Made by a program: the position numbers and the translations under genes. Below, in pieces: positions 1 through 9,200 of a stretch of DNA of 64,000 nucleotides. Origin of the DNA: Anas platyrhynchos (lineage: Eukaryota > Chordata > Aves > Anseriformes > Anatidae); NCBI RefSeq assembly GCF_047663525.1, contig NC_092613.1:5481501-5545500 (forward strand), read 5' to 3'. Every line of letters begins with the position of its first letter. Within the stretch, counting starts at the first letter, position 1. The notes under the pieces are model-generated. The model saw nothing but the letters and a program-made list of their open reading frames with translations, did not search any database and was not told the origin of the DNA.

Positions 1-3000
1 AGAAGCTGCACAAATACCTCACCCTCGTGAAGATGGACCTCAGCCCAAAGGTACCCAACCCCAGGTAAAGGCAGAGGGATCCCAAAGAGCCAGGCTCTGG
101 CTTGGGCACCCGCTGCCCACCCACCTCTAGGTCCTCCTATGGGACCGGGGGAAGAGCCCCGGTCCCCAGGTAAAGCCTCTGCTGGAGTCTGGGGTTTGTG
201 AGCAGGTTTTTGGGGTGGTCCTGGCCACGTGGCCACGCTTGGGCCACGATTCCTCACTGAGCAACCCTGTGGACGAGCCCCTCAGAGCAGGGGATGCTCG
301 TGGGATGGATCAGCCTGGTGCGGGGAGGATTTTTGCTGCGCTAGGGCAGAGGCACCTTTGGGTGCTGCAGCCCCCAGGCAGGATCCAGCCTGAGCCAGCA
401 GCTCCCACCTGCCGTAATCTTCCTCCTCCTCCTCCTCCCTGCAAACCTAGGCTGAGTTCAAAGCCATGGCTAGGATAAGGTGATGCTCAGGCCCTTCTGA
501 TTGGGGGGGGGACCTAAGCAGCGGGTGCTGGGGGGCGCAGCGTAGACGCAAGCAGCCAGCCCCCATTCCAAACCAGTTCACCCCATTGCTGGCGGGGCGA
601 TGCCCTGCTGGGTTCACGTCAGGTGAGTCCGTGGAAGGATGCGGGCAGCCCCAAGAGGCGGTGGAGGTGAACGAACCCCGAGGCAGGCAAATAATTAACC
701 GGGTCCTGGGCAGCTGGGTGGGACGCGGGGCTGCTCTCCGCGCCTGCCGTGCTGCGGGCAGACTTTACCCACGTTTGCCCCTTAAATGCAGTCGGTTCGG
801 TAATTATTAACCGGCTCTCTTCTTGGAACTGCAACCGCAGAGGGTACAGGATGGGTTACGTGGCCTGGGGGACGCCAAAACTCTCCATGGCCTTTGGGTT
901 AGTGGGAACCGAGCGGCGCTGCCGGGCTCCGCGGCTGATTTGGTGACGCTTGGGGGTGGGTGAGGACCGAAGCGAGGGGAGGGGAAGGGCTGAGGCTGAG
1001 CCAGGTGCCCTGGGCAGCACCAAGGATGCGCCACGTGCCCGAGCTGGCTTCCGAACCAAACCCAGCCTCGTTAGCTTGGTGCCACTGATTAATTCATTTA
1101 TAACATGCATGAGGGGAACCGGGAGGGCAACCCTTCCCCTGCGCCCCCAGGGGATGCGAGCAGAAGTGATTCCACCCCCTTCCCTTTCCCCTTCCCCTTC
1201 CCCAGCGTCCACCAGGACGTGCCCAGCCTGGAAACGCTTGAACACGAGCTGGCCTGGATGAAGGAGACGCTGTCCCAGCTGGGCTCCCCGGTGGTGCTGT
1301 GCCACAATGACCTGCTCTGCAAGAACATCATCTACAACAGGACGCAGGGTTGGTGTGCGGCAGCGCGGCGTGCCCAGCTTGGAGAAGGGGGGGGGCTCAG
1401 CCCCGTGTCCCCTCCCTCACCCCCACGGGCACCCCTTGGCTCCGTCCCCAGCCCCTCGCAGCCCCTCGCTTTGCCTTCACAGAGCAAGTTCGGTTCATCG
1501 ACTACGAGTACACCGGCTACAACTACCAGGCCTTCGACATCGGGAACCACTTCAACGAGTTTGCGGGTGAGCCGGGCTCCTCTCCGCGGCTCCCGAGACC
1601 CCCCCATGGGTGGCAGCGGCTCCCCGAGGGCCCCCCGTCCTCAGGGTGCAGAGGAGGCTGTCGCATCCCTTGGGAAATGGGCAGGGATCCATCCCCAGAG
1701 CTTTAATTTTGTCCAAGAGAATTAAAAAAGGGGCTGCCCGGGGTGAGAGCGATGCACGAGGAGGGGCTCAGCTTGCCGTGAGCCCCCCCCCAATTTGCTG
1801 CTGCCTGCAAGGACCCAGCTCTGATAACCGTGGCGGAGCTGGGCGGGTGCCCCAAATCAGAACCGAGCCCGGAGCTGGGATGCTTTCACCCACCCCGGCA
1901 CGCTTAGGGGGGCCCCTTGGTCACCCTGGAGACCCCCCCCAAGGGGATTTCGCTAACCCCAGGTCCCCTCGCAGGCGTGAAGGAGGTGGATTACCGCCTC
2001 TACCCCAGCAAGGACACCCAGCTGCAGTGGCTGCGCTCCTACCTGCAGGCCTACAAGCAGCTCACCCAGGGCGAGCAGGGGGGCGCGGGGCCGGCCGTGT
2101 CCGACAAGGAGCTGGAGGCTCTCTACGTGCAAGTGAACAAGTTTTCCTTGGTGAGTGCCGGAGGGGGGGAAGGAGCTGGGCTCGGGGATGGGTTTTGATC
2201 ACTCGGAAAGGGGCTGGGGGGGTTTGGGGTGAGGGCAGGGGGCTCCCCACGAGGGCCCGGCTGTGCTCGGAGGTGCTGAGCCCCAGGGCAAGGTCAGAGG
2301 CGGTGCCAGCAGCAGCCTGTGCCAAAGGGCAGCGCGGCTCACCGCAGCCTTGGGCATCCCACCAGAGAGGCTGCGTGACCCCCGGGTGCAGCCAAGCATG
2401 AGGAAATCCTCTTTTGGGCAAACAGAGCCGATCCTCTGGAAATTTTGGGTGCAATCTCAGCTGGTTTTTTTTTCCTGGCTGGAGCTGGCGCGGTGGTTTC
2501 CAGCACGGCGGGGTTGGTGTGAGGGGGGGTTTGTGGCTCTGTCCTCCCCGTGCCAGAGCGACCTGGGCAGGAGGAGGTCCCCAGTGGTGCCGCAGGCTGG
2601 TGCAGGGATGGGGACGCTTCAGTTGTGAGAGGGATGGGGGCGTCCTGACCCCTTGACTTCTGCCAAGAGCATTTACAAAGCTGATTTTCGGAAAGGCCAA
2701 AGCAAAAGCTACCTAGGTGAGTGAGGCAGCACCTGGCCAAATTGCACTTTCTGTGTGCTGAACGCCCGAGCTCTGCCCCCATCCCTTCCAGCAGAGCCCT
2801 ATTGCTGCAGCAGGGACCTGCTCCATTTGCTCCAGCGGTGCCAAATCCCCATTGCCCGCTTTTGTGGGGTCAGGAGGGACACCCAGCTACCAGCACTGGA
2901 CACCCCTGAGCACGTACCCCGAGCTGGTGCCCTGAGCACGCTGCGCGGCTGCTCAGCATCCTTCCTGCTGGCATTCCTCACCCGGGCTGCCATCCGCCTC

Positions 3001-3443
3001 CGGAGCATCTAAAGTTACACCCCTGGGCCAGCCCCAGCTGGCTGCCACCCCCTGTCCTGTGGTCACGGCCATGGGGCTGCTGGGACCCAGCCGGGAGAGG
3101 CGAGGGCATCTCATCCCATGGGCAGGGAAGCTTTGTACCCCTTCCTGAGCCTTGTTTTGTTGCAGGCATCCCATTTCCTCTGGGCATGCTGGGGCCTGAT
3201 CCAGGATAAATACTCTACCATAGACTTTAACTTCTTAAGGTGAGTCCAGGAGGGGCTGGAGGGGACCGACGTCCCCAAAGGTCCCTCCCTGCTGGATGGA
3301 TCCTACAGCCCATGGGGGAGTCAGCACCGGGGTGGGGGCGACCGTCTCACAGCCGTCCCTCTTTCGGCAGATATGCAAAGCTAAGATTTAAACAGTACTT
3401 CAAGATGAAGCCGGTGGTCACAGCCCTGCAGCTCTCCAAATAG
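1..3443 (+). CDS. ETNK2: ETNK2, ethanolamine kinase 2 (3' part; 5' end lies outside the window)
   Basis: Phosphorylates ethanolamine with ATP, the first step of the cytosolic CDP-ethanolamine route to phosphatidylethanolamine. Visible coding segments are 1-50, 1216-1348, 1483-1566, 1975-2150, 3166-3239 and 3371-3443 (TAG at 3441-3443). Their phases join without a shift and give 195 residues, about half of the roughly 386-residue mammalian protein. The Brenner phosphotransferase motif HNDLLCKN (fragment residues 46-53) carries the catalytic Asp, and FIDYEY (65-70) is the second choline-kinase-family motif with its metal-binding Asp. DIGNHFNEFAG and the C-terminal FDFLRY-like block (here FNFLRY) follow as in the family. 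The second segment could begin at a stronger-looking acceptor (1206), but only 1216 keeps the frame. ETNK1 and choline kinases share these motifs; the synteny with SOX13 and the C-terminal residues favour ETNK2. All catalytic residues are intact. Confidence 0.93.
51..1215 (+). other. ETNK2: ETNK2 intron
   Basis: This is intronic sequence between a clean GT donor at 51-52 and the pyrimidine-rich acceptor ending at 1215. It is GC-rich, with short CCT/TCC runs near 425 and a (CCCTTC)n-like polypyrimidine tract at 1180-1203 just ahead of the exon. I see no coding exon, RNA gene or repeat family in it. Confidence 0.75.
2668..2716 (+). other. possible cryptic or poison exon inside an ETNK2 intron
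   Basis: A 49-base segment sits between an acceptor-like CTGCCAAG and a perfect donor (GTGAGT at 2717). It translates without a stop in the frame set by the preceding exon, but 49 is not a multiple of three, so its inclusion would shift the frame of the two last coding exons. The mammalian gene has no residues here. It is either a chance pair of splice sites or a non-productive alternative exon. Confidence 0.2.
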
Positions 3444-4500
3444 CATCTCTGGCCCGTGAGACCCTGAGCTATTTTGTCCTTGCTGCGTCCACAGCCCCCG
3501 GCGCCCCCCTCGCCCCTTCCCCGCCCCAGCCGGGGGTGAGGGCAGGTCCTGCTGGTGGCGAGGGGGGGAGAGGAGCTCTGCCCCAGCCCCCCCGCTTAAA
3601 GGACACCCTGGACATACCCAAGACTGGACCACGAGACGCTCGACAGGACCACGGCCTCGGGGAGGTCCCTGCCCTGCGCAAGGAAACCTCGCCACCCGGC
3701 TCAGCCCCGCTGCCCAGCGGCTCCGTGCCCCGCTGGCACCGCTGCTGCCGGGCCTGGCAGCGGGTTTATTCCCTCCGTGCCGTCCCCGAGGGAGGGATCG
3801 GGTCCCCCCCCCCAGCTGCTCAGCAGCCCCAGGAGCTGCCAGGTCGCTCCAGCTGCCCAACGCACACGCTGCGCCCGTCGGCGTCTTGGCTCCCTGCCTC
3901 CTCCTTGCTCGGTGTCCCTCGGGCTCTCACCCCCCCCAAAAAAAAAAAAAAGAAATAACACCTTTTAGGTCAGTGTTGATCCCAGATTTGGGGCCGTCTC
4001 TGAGCAGGGGACCCTTTTCCATACTGGCTCCAGGATGCTGCGAGGCAGCGAGGGGCAGCGATGGCTCGGGGTACCCGCGCACCCCACGCTGCGCTCAGCC
4101 CACAGCTGCTTTTCCCTGGGGGGGCGAGGTCTCCTGGGCCCCCCATCACCTCCCTGACCCCCCTTACAGCATCCCACAGCAGGGCAGCTCCCCCAGCACC
4201 GGGGGGGGTGGGAGGGGGTTGGTGCTGCCCCATCCCTGTGCCCTTGGCGCAGCGCCGTGTGGGACACCCCGGTGATGGAGCCACCCTGCCCCAAAAAGTG
4301 GGGGGGGGGCACAGCTTTGTCCCCGGGTGGCGTTCATCATCATCATCAGCTGGGGAGGTGGGGGGGGAGTTGGGGACAGCAGACTGTCAGGGCCCAGGAA
4401 TTTACCCCACTTTTTTTTGTTGGGGGTTTTTTGGGGACTTTTTGTTGCGTTCGGTGTTGGTTTCGGTGCGCAATAAAAGCTGCTGGTAGCTGGAAAGCTG
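3444..4500 (+). other. ETNK2: ETNK2 3' untranslated region
   Basis: The sequence after the stop codon is GC-rich, has no introns or open coding region of its own, and runs to the first good canonical poly(A) signal. An A-run at 3938-3951 followed by AAATAACA is not a canonical hexamer. The end is inferred from the signal at 4472-4477. Confidence 0.6.
4472..4477 (+). terminator. ETNK2: ETNK2 poly(A) signal AATAAA
   Basis: A canonical AATAAA lies about 1.03 kb after the ETNK2 stop. It is preceded by a T/G-rich stretch and followed within 30 bases by GU-rich sequence around 4505-4520, the usual layout for cleavage and polyadenylation. Confidence 0.65.
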
Positions 4501-4874
4501 GGGGCCGGTGGGTGCGTGGCGCCTGGGGGGGGGGCACCCGGAGCTCTCCTGGGGAAGGGCAGAGCCTGGGGGGGGGAACACGGGGGGGTCCCCTTGTAGG
4601 GTGGGCTTCTGCTGTGCTCTGGGGCCCCTTGGAGCTGCAGCGGAGTTTGGAAGCCCCAAAGTGGCTACGAGGGGCTGAGACCCCCACGAAAACCCAGGTG
4701 GGAAGGAGGGGGGGGCAGCTTGGGACCCCCCCCCGCAGGCAGGAGAAGGAGCTGGGGGCCAGCAGAGAGAAAAGGGAGGGAGCAAAGCCTCGGGGCTGGG
4801 CTGGAAGAGGGGCAGGGAAGGTGGGGGTGAAGCCCCCCCCCCCCCCCCAGCTCTCTCAGCTCCAAAAAGTCAGC

Positions 4875-4880
4875 TTTATT
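4875..4880 (-). terminator. SOX13: SOX13 distal poly(A) signal
   Basis: TTTATT on the plus strand reads AATAAA on the minus strand. It lies 1.36 kb after the SOX13 stop and before the ETNK2 3' end. A variant AATAAG is also present at 4974-4979. Confidence 0.5.
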
Positions 4881-5047
4881 GTGCCAAGGGGTTGGGGGGG
4901 GGGGGGACACGAGAGGTGTGGGGGGGGGACAGCTGTAAACAAGTATGTGAAATATACAGGTTAAGTTACTCGTCTTATTAACAAAATAAAGCTCTATCTA
5001 TATTTACAGTCTTTAAAAAAAAAAAAATAGAGAGGAAAAGCTGCCAG

Positions 5048-5075
5048 CCCCCCCCCCCCCCCCCCAAAAAAAAAA
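5048..5075. repeat. C-run followed by A-run
   Basis: A run of 18 C is followed directly by a run of 10 A (G-run and T-run in SOX13 RNA sense). Similar C/G runs occur at 4837-4850, 4900-4915 and 5180-5300. Homopolymers of this length are prone to length errors in assembly and to real length variation. Confidence 0.85.
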
Positions 5076-5336
5076 CCGCCTCCCCACCCCCCCGCCCACC
5101 AAGCACAACCCACCCGCCCCCAGCCTCAGCAGCCCGGGGAGGGGGAATAAATAAAGCTCTGACAAGGGGAAGGAGGCAGGAGGGGGGGGGGGCGAGGAGG
5201 CAGGACCCCCCCCCGGGGGGGGCGCACGGAGCCCGCAGCCCCAGCGGCGGCCACACGGCGGAGCACGGGCTCCGCGCCCGCCCCTGCGCCCCCCCCCCCG
5301 CCGGCCCTTGGGGGGGTGCTGGCTGCAGCCAGGTCG

Positions 5337-5630
5337 TATTTTATTATTATTATTTTTTTTAACATTTTCTTTCTTTTTTAAAAACGTTCCCTTTTATATT
5401 TTATTTTTTTTTAATTGTCGGGTTTTTAATTTTTCCTTTGATTTTTTTTTTTAATTTTCCTTTTCCCAATTTTTTCCTTTTTTTCTTTTCTAAATTTTTC
5501 CTTCTGTTTTTTTAAATTTTATTTTTTTTTCCTTTTATCTTTTAATTTTTCCCTCTTTTCTTTTTTTTTTCTTTTTTTTTTTTTTCTTTTAGTTTCCTTT
5601 TTTTTTTTTTAAATCCCTGTTTTTCTCTCA
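5337..5630. repeat. T-rich low-complexity tract
   Basis: About 290 bases are composed almost only of T with scattered A, C and rare G, abruptly bounded by GC-rich sequence on both sides. On the SOX13 transcript strand this is a polypurine, A-rich block. No repeat-family consensus is recognisable. Confidence 0.9.
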
Positions 5631-5774
5631 GGTCACGGGTGCAGCTCACCATCCTGGGGCAAGAGGAAACCCCCCTCGCCCCCCCCCAGGGATGCACCCT
5701 GGCATCACGACAAATACCCAGGGGCTGCTGGGGGGCTGGTGCAGCAGCGCGGGGTGGGGGGGAACAGCCCCCGC

Positions 5775-5780
5775 TTTATT
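5775..5780 (-). terminator. SOX13: SOX13 proximal poly(A) signal
   Basis: AATAAA on the minus strand, about 460 bases after the stop codon and upstream of the simple-sequence tract. Use of this site would give a short 3' UTR lacking the A-rich and G-run segments. Confidence 0.5.
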
Positions 5781-6236
5781 TACAAAGTGGGCCAGGGCTG
5801 CCGGGAGCATAAAGGGCTCCTCAGAGACCTTGGCTCGTGCTCCGGCCAGGCGAGAGCTAAAATTGGCTCCGTGGGAATTCACTGGCAGGCTCCGAGGGCC
5901 GGGAGGGAGACGCAGCGGGGCTGGGGGGGGGCTCTGCTGAGCGTGGCCCCATCCCGTGTCCTGGGGGGCTGGCGGGTGCCGTGGGTGAGGCTCTCAGCAA
6001 GGGTCCCTGTGGTGCCGGGGTGGAGAGCTGGGTGATGCTCGGGAGGTTTTCCCACATCCCCATCCCCTCCTGGGAGGGGGTGCAGGGGGGGGGACAGCTC
6101 GGTGGCACCCATAGCAGCCACCCCGTACGCATTGGGGGCGGCACGGCCACGTACCCAAACACCCGGCAGCCTGCAGCGCTTCTCCATCACCTCACCACCC
6201 AAAATGCCCCACCTGCCCCCCACCCCAGCCCCAAAT

Positions 6237-9200
6237 TCAGTCCGTCAGCACCACCAGCTCGCCGTCGCTCTTATCCTCGCCCTCCGAGTCCTCGTCCTCG
6301 CTGTAGCGGTACATCTCGCCGTCGGCCACCGAGTGCCCATCGTCACCGCCACCGCCACCGCCACCACCACCGTCACCTTCCTTGAGGCTGCGCGTGTTGA
6401 CGATGACGGGCATGTTGGGGTCCACGCTGCGGGGCAGGTAGTGCTCCATCAGGGGGGGCGTCAGCTGCATGCCCACCGCCCGCGGGTACAGCACGTCCGA
6501 GGAGGAGGGGGGCATCTGGCTGCCCTGCGGCCTGTGGGATAAGGAGGAGGGGGATGCAGTCAGCTGCTGGGTTTGGGGAGGGGGGGGGCGCACGACCCCC
6601 TTTTTGCCCCCACCCTATTAAGTTACCCTATCAAGTAGCCCTGCCGTGCGTCCTGCCGCCGGTTGCGCATCAGCGCCTTGTATTCGCCCACGCGCAGCCG
6701 CTTCCCCTCCACGATGCACGTGCGTTTGGGACGGGGTTTGTACTTGTAGTCGGGGTATTTCTCCAGGTGCTGCCGGCTCAGCCGCGCCTGCTCCTCGTAG
6801 TAGGGCTGCTTCTCCTGGTTCGTCATGGATTTCCAGCGGGAACCTGGGCAGAAAGGGGTTGGGGGGTGCACGGTTTGCTCCTGTCGTGCCACAGCTCCCC
6901 CAACCTGCTGCAAGGAGCCCAGCGCACATGCTCCCGTGGCAGTCGTGCTCGTGCACGTTCCCCTTTTGCTGCACACACCTGGATTCGCACAGGGCAGCGG
7001 GACGCAGCCCCAAACCGTGGGGACCTGGGGAGATGCGGCTGCCCCAGGTGAGATGGGAGCCAGGGCTGGTGGCACCCATGGGGGCCCCGTGCCGCAGGCG
7101 GCAGTGCCGGGAGCGGGTCCCCAGCCCTGACCTTCCCGGCACCTCTCCGGCCACAACTTTCACCTCTCTCCCCTCTCCAAGGTACGGTGAGCAGGTGCTG
7201 CAGCTAAAATAGGCTGTGCCAGCGTGTGATTCCAATTCCCCTGCTGGCTGACCTTTATTGTCATCTCCGCCAGCACCCAAGGCAGGAGAGCAAAGCGGGG
7301 GGCACGGCACAAAGGGTGCTGGCCGGGGACAGGCTGGGGAGGGACAGGATCAGCCCCCTCGGTGCCACACCGAGGTCTGAAGCTGGATTTGTGTCCAGGG
7401 CTGGGGAGAGACGGGCACGGTGGGAGAATTGCAGCGGTGGCCACCAGGGAGCAGGAGCTGGGATGGCTCAGGCGAGGAGCAGGGGCTGCGGCTGCAGCTT
7501 CCACCGCGCCAAGGGGGCGTGGGGGAGAGCGAGCTCAGCTCCTCTCACAGGTGCACGGTGGAGGACGAGAGGCAGCAGCCACAGGGGGAATCACAGCGGG
7601 CCACGGGGAAAGGATTCAGCCCACTGGGAGCGGTGCAGCCCCGGGACGAGGTCCCAGCGGGGTGTGGGATCTCCAGTTGTGGAGATGCTCAGGGGCAGCA
7701 GCGCACAGCCCTGAGCATCCTCATCTGCCCGTGGAGTCAGCAGGGCTCTGAGCAGGCCTTTGGGCTGGACATTTCCACAGACCCCACGCCCTAAAATCCT
7801 CTTTGAGCCTCCCCATCCCTCCCTTGGGTCTCCGTCACCCCCCAGCCCAGCCCAGCTCCCCGGGGAGCATCACCACTCCCCGGGCACCCCAGGGAAAGCG
7901 CAGCAGGGAGGCGTGCACGCCCCACGTCCACCTCGCTCAGGCCTCCTCCACCTGCCCAGCCCTGCGTGCTGAGCCCACTTTTTCAGGAGCAACCGTGCCG
8001 GAGAGCACACAGGAACCAAAACCCCCCCGATGCGGGTGAGCACCGCTCGCCTGCAGGTATTCACCTGCTAAATTTGCACCCGCGAGCGGCTGCCAGGCAA
8101 AAAAAAAAAAACCAAACCAGCGCCGGTTATTTAAAGCCACGGACATCGAGCGTGAGAGCAACCAGCACACCACAGAGCACCCGCTCCCAGACTCCCCCCC
8201 CGGTCCCCAGCGGTTGCGAGCAGATCCTGCCCGCACGTTCCCTCAAAGGGAAAAGCCTGGTGGTTGTTTCGTTTCTTCTTTACCGAGCGGAGCTGCTAAA
8301 ACGAGCCGGCGGCGGAGCGAGGTGCGTGCGCTGGAGGTGAACCCACAGCGGGGCCGCGCCGTGCCGCCGCACGCTCGGCTTGGCCCTCGGGACGGGCTCG
8401 CTGGAGACCGCACCGCTCGCTTTTAATAGCCAAAGGCTGGGGCGAAACGGCCGCGGGGAAGGGCTGGAGAGACAGCGAGCTGCCGCAGGGCCACCGGGGT
8501 CATGGGGCTGGGAGGTGGTGGGATGAGGATGCTGCTGCTACAGGCACCATGAGGGTGCCAAGTGCCGGAGCAGCATCCCGGAGGGGTGAGGAGCACCTCG
8601 GGGTGCAGGGAGGGGGGAAAAAGAGCAGATGCTGCGCTCAGGTGGAGGCCGGTTGGAGAGGGTGGCAAAAACATGGTGCCGGGCTCCAGAATTGGCCAGG
8701 GCACCATCAGGCAGAGGAGGGATTTGCCCCACAGGACCCTGCCGGTGCTCTGTAGGGCCAGCAGGTGGTGGTCACCCGTGGGGTGATCACCCAGGACCCC
8801 CCCAGTGTGAGCAGCACCCAAGGACCAAATGCACCCAGGGTGGCCAAATGCAGCAGGTCTGGGCCCATCCTCGTCCCTGCCATGCAGCGCCTCCCCGCAC
8901 ACCTCCCCCTGTCCCTCTTGGCATTTTTAAGACCTTGTCCCCAGCTGCACCAAACGCCAGGAGGAGTTTTTGCTCCTCATTTCACCCCCAAACCACAGCC
9001 CGGGGCTGCCCACCCAAGGGGCACTCACCCAGGATCTTGCTGATGCTGGAGTTGTGCATGTCGGGGAAGGCTTGCAGGATCTTCCTCCTCTCATCCTTGG
9101 CCCACACCATGAAGGCGTTCATGGGCCGCTTGATGTGGTTGTTGTTCCTGGACTCGGGGAAGTGCCGCGAGCCTGCGAGGCAAAGCAGGGGCCGGCTCAG

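Larger units (their letters stand above)
4855..6236 (-). other. SOX13: SOX13 3' untranslated region
   Basis: Downstream of the SOX13 stop (6237-6239, minus strand) there are two candidate polyadenylation points, near 5775 and near 4875. The longer form would be about 1.4 kb. It would contain the 300-base T-rich tract (A-rich in the RNA) and several G-runs of 10-18 in the RNA sense. The ETNK2 3' end lies only about 370 bases beyond, so the two genes converge tail to tail. Confidence 0.55.

Noticed and set aside
1206-1215. Earlier ETNK2 acceptor at 1204-1205
   Set aside because: It has the better pyrimidine tract, but using it adds ten bases and breaks the frame from the exon ending at 50; the AG at 1214-1215 restores it.
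4984-4989. Plus-strand AATAAA at 4984 followed by an A-run, and AATAAATAAA at 5146
   Set aside because: They might be extra ETNK2 poly(A) signals, but they lie beyond the better-placed signal at 4472 and within the probable SOX13 3' UTR.
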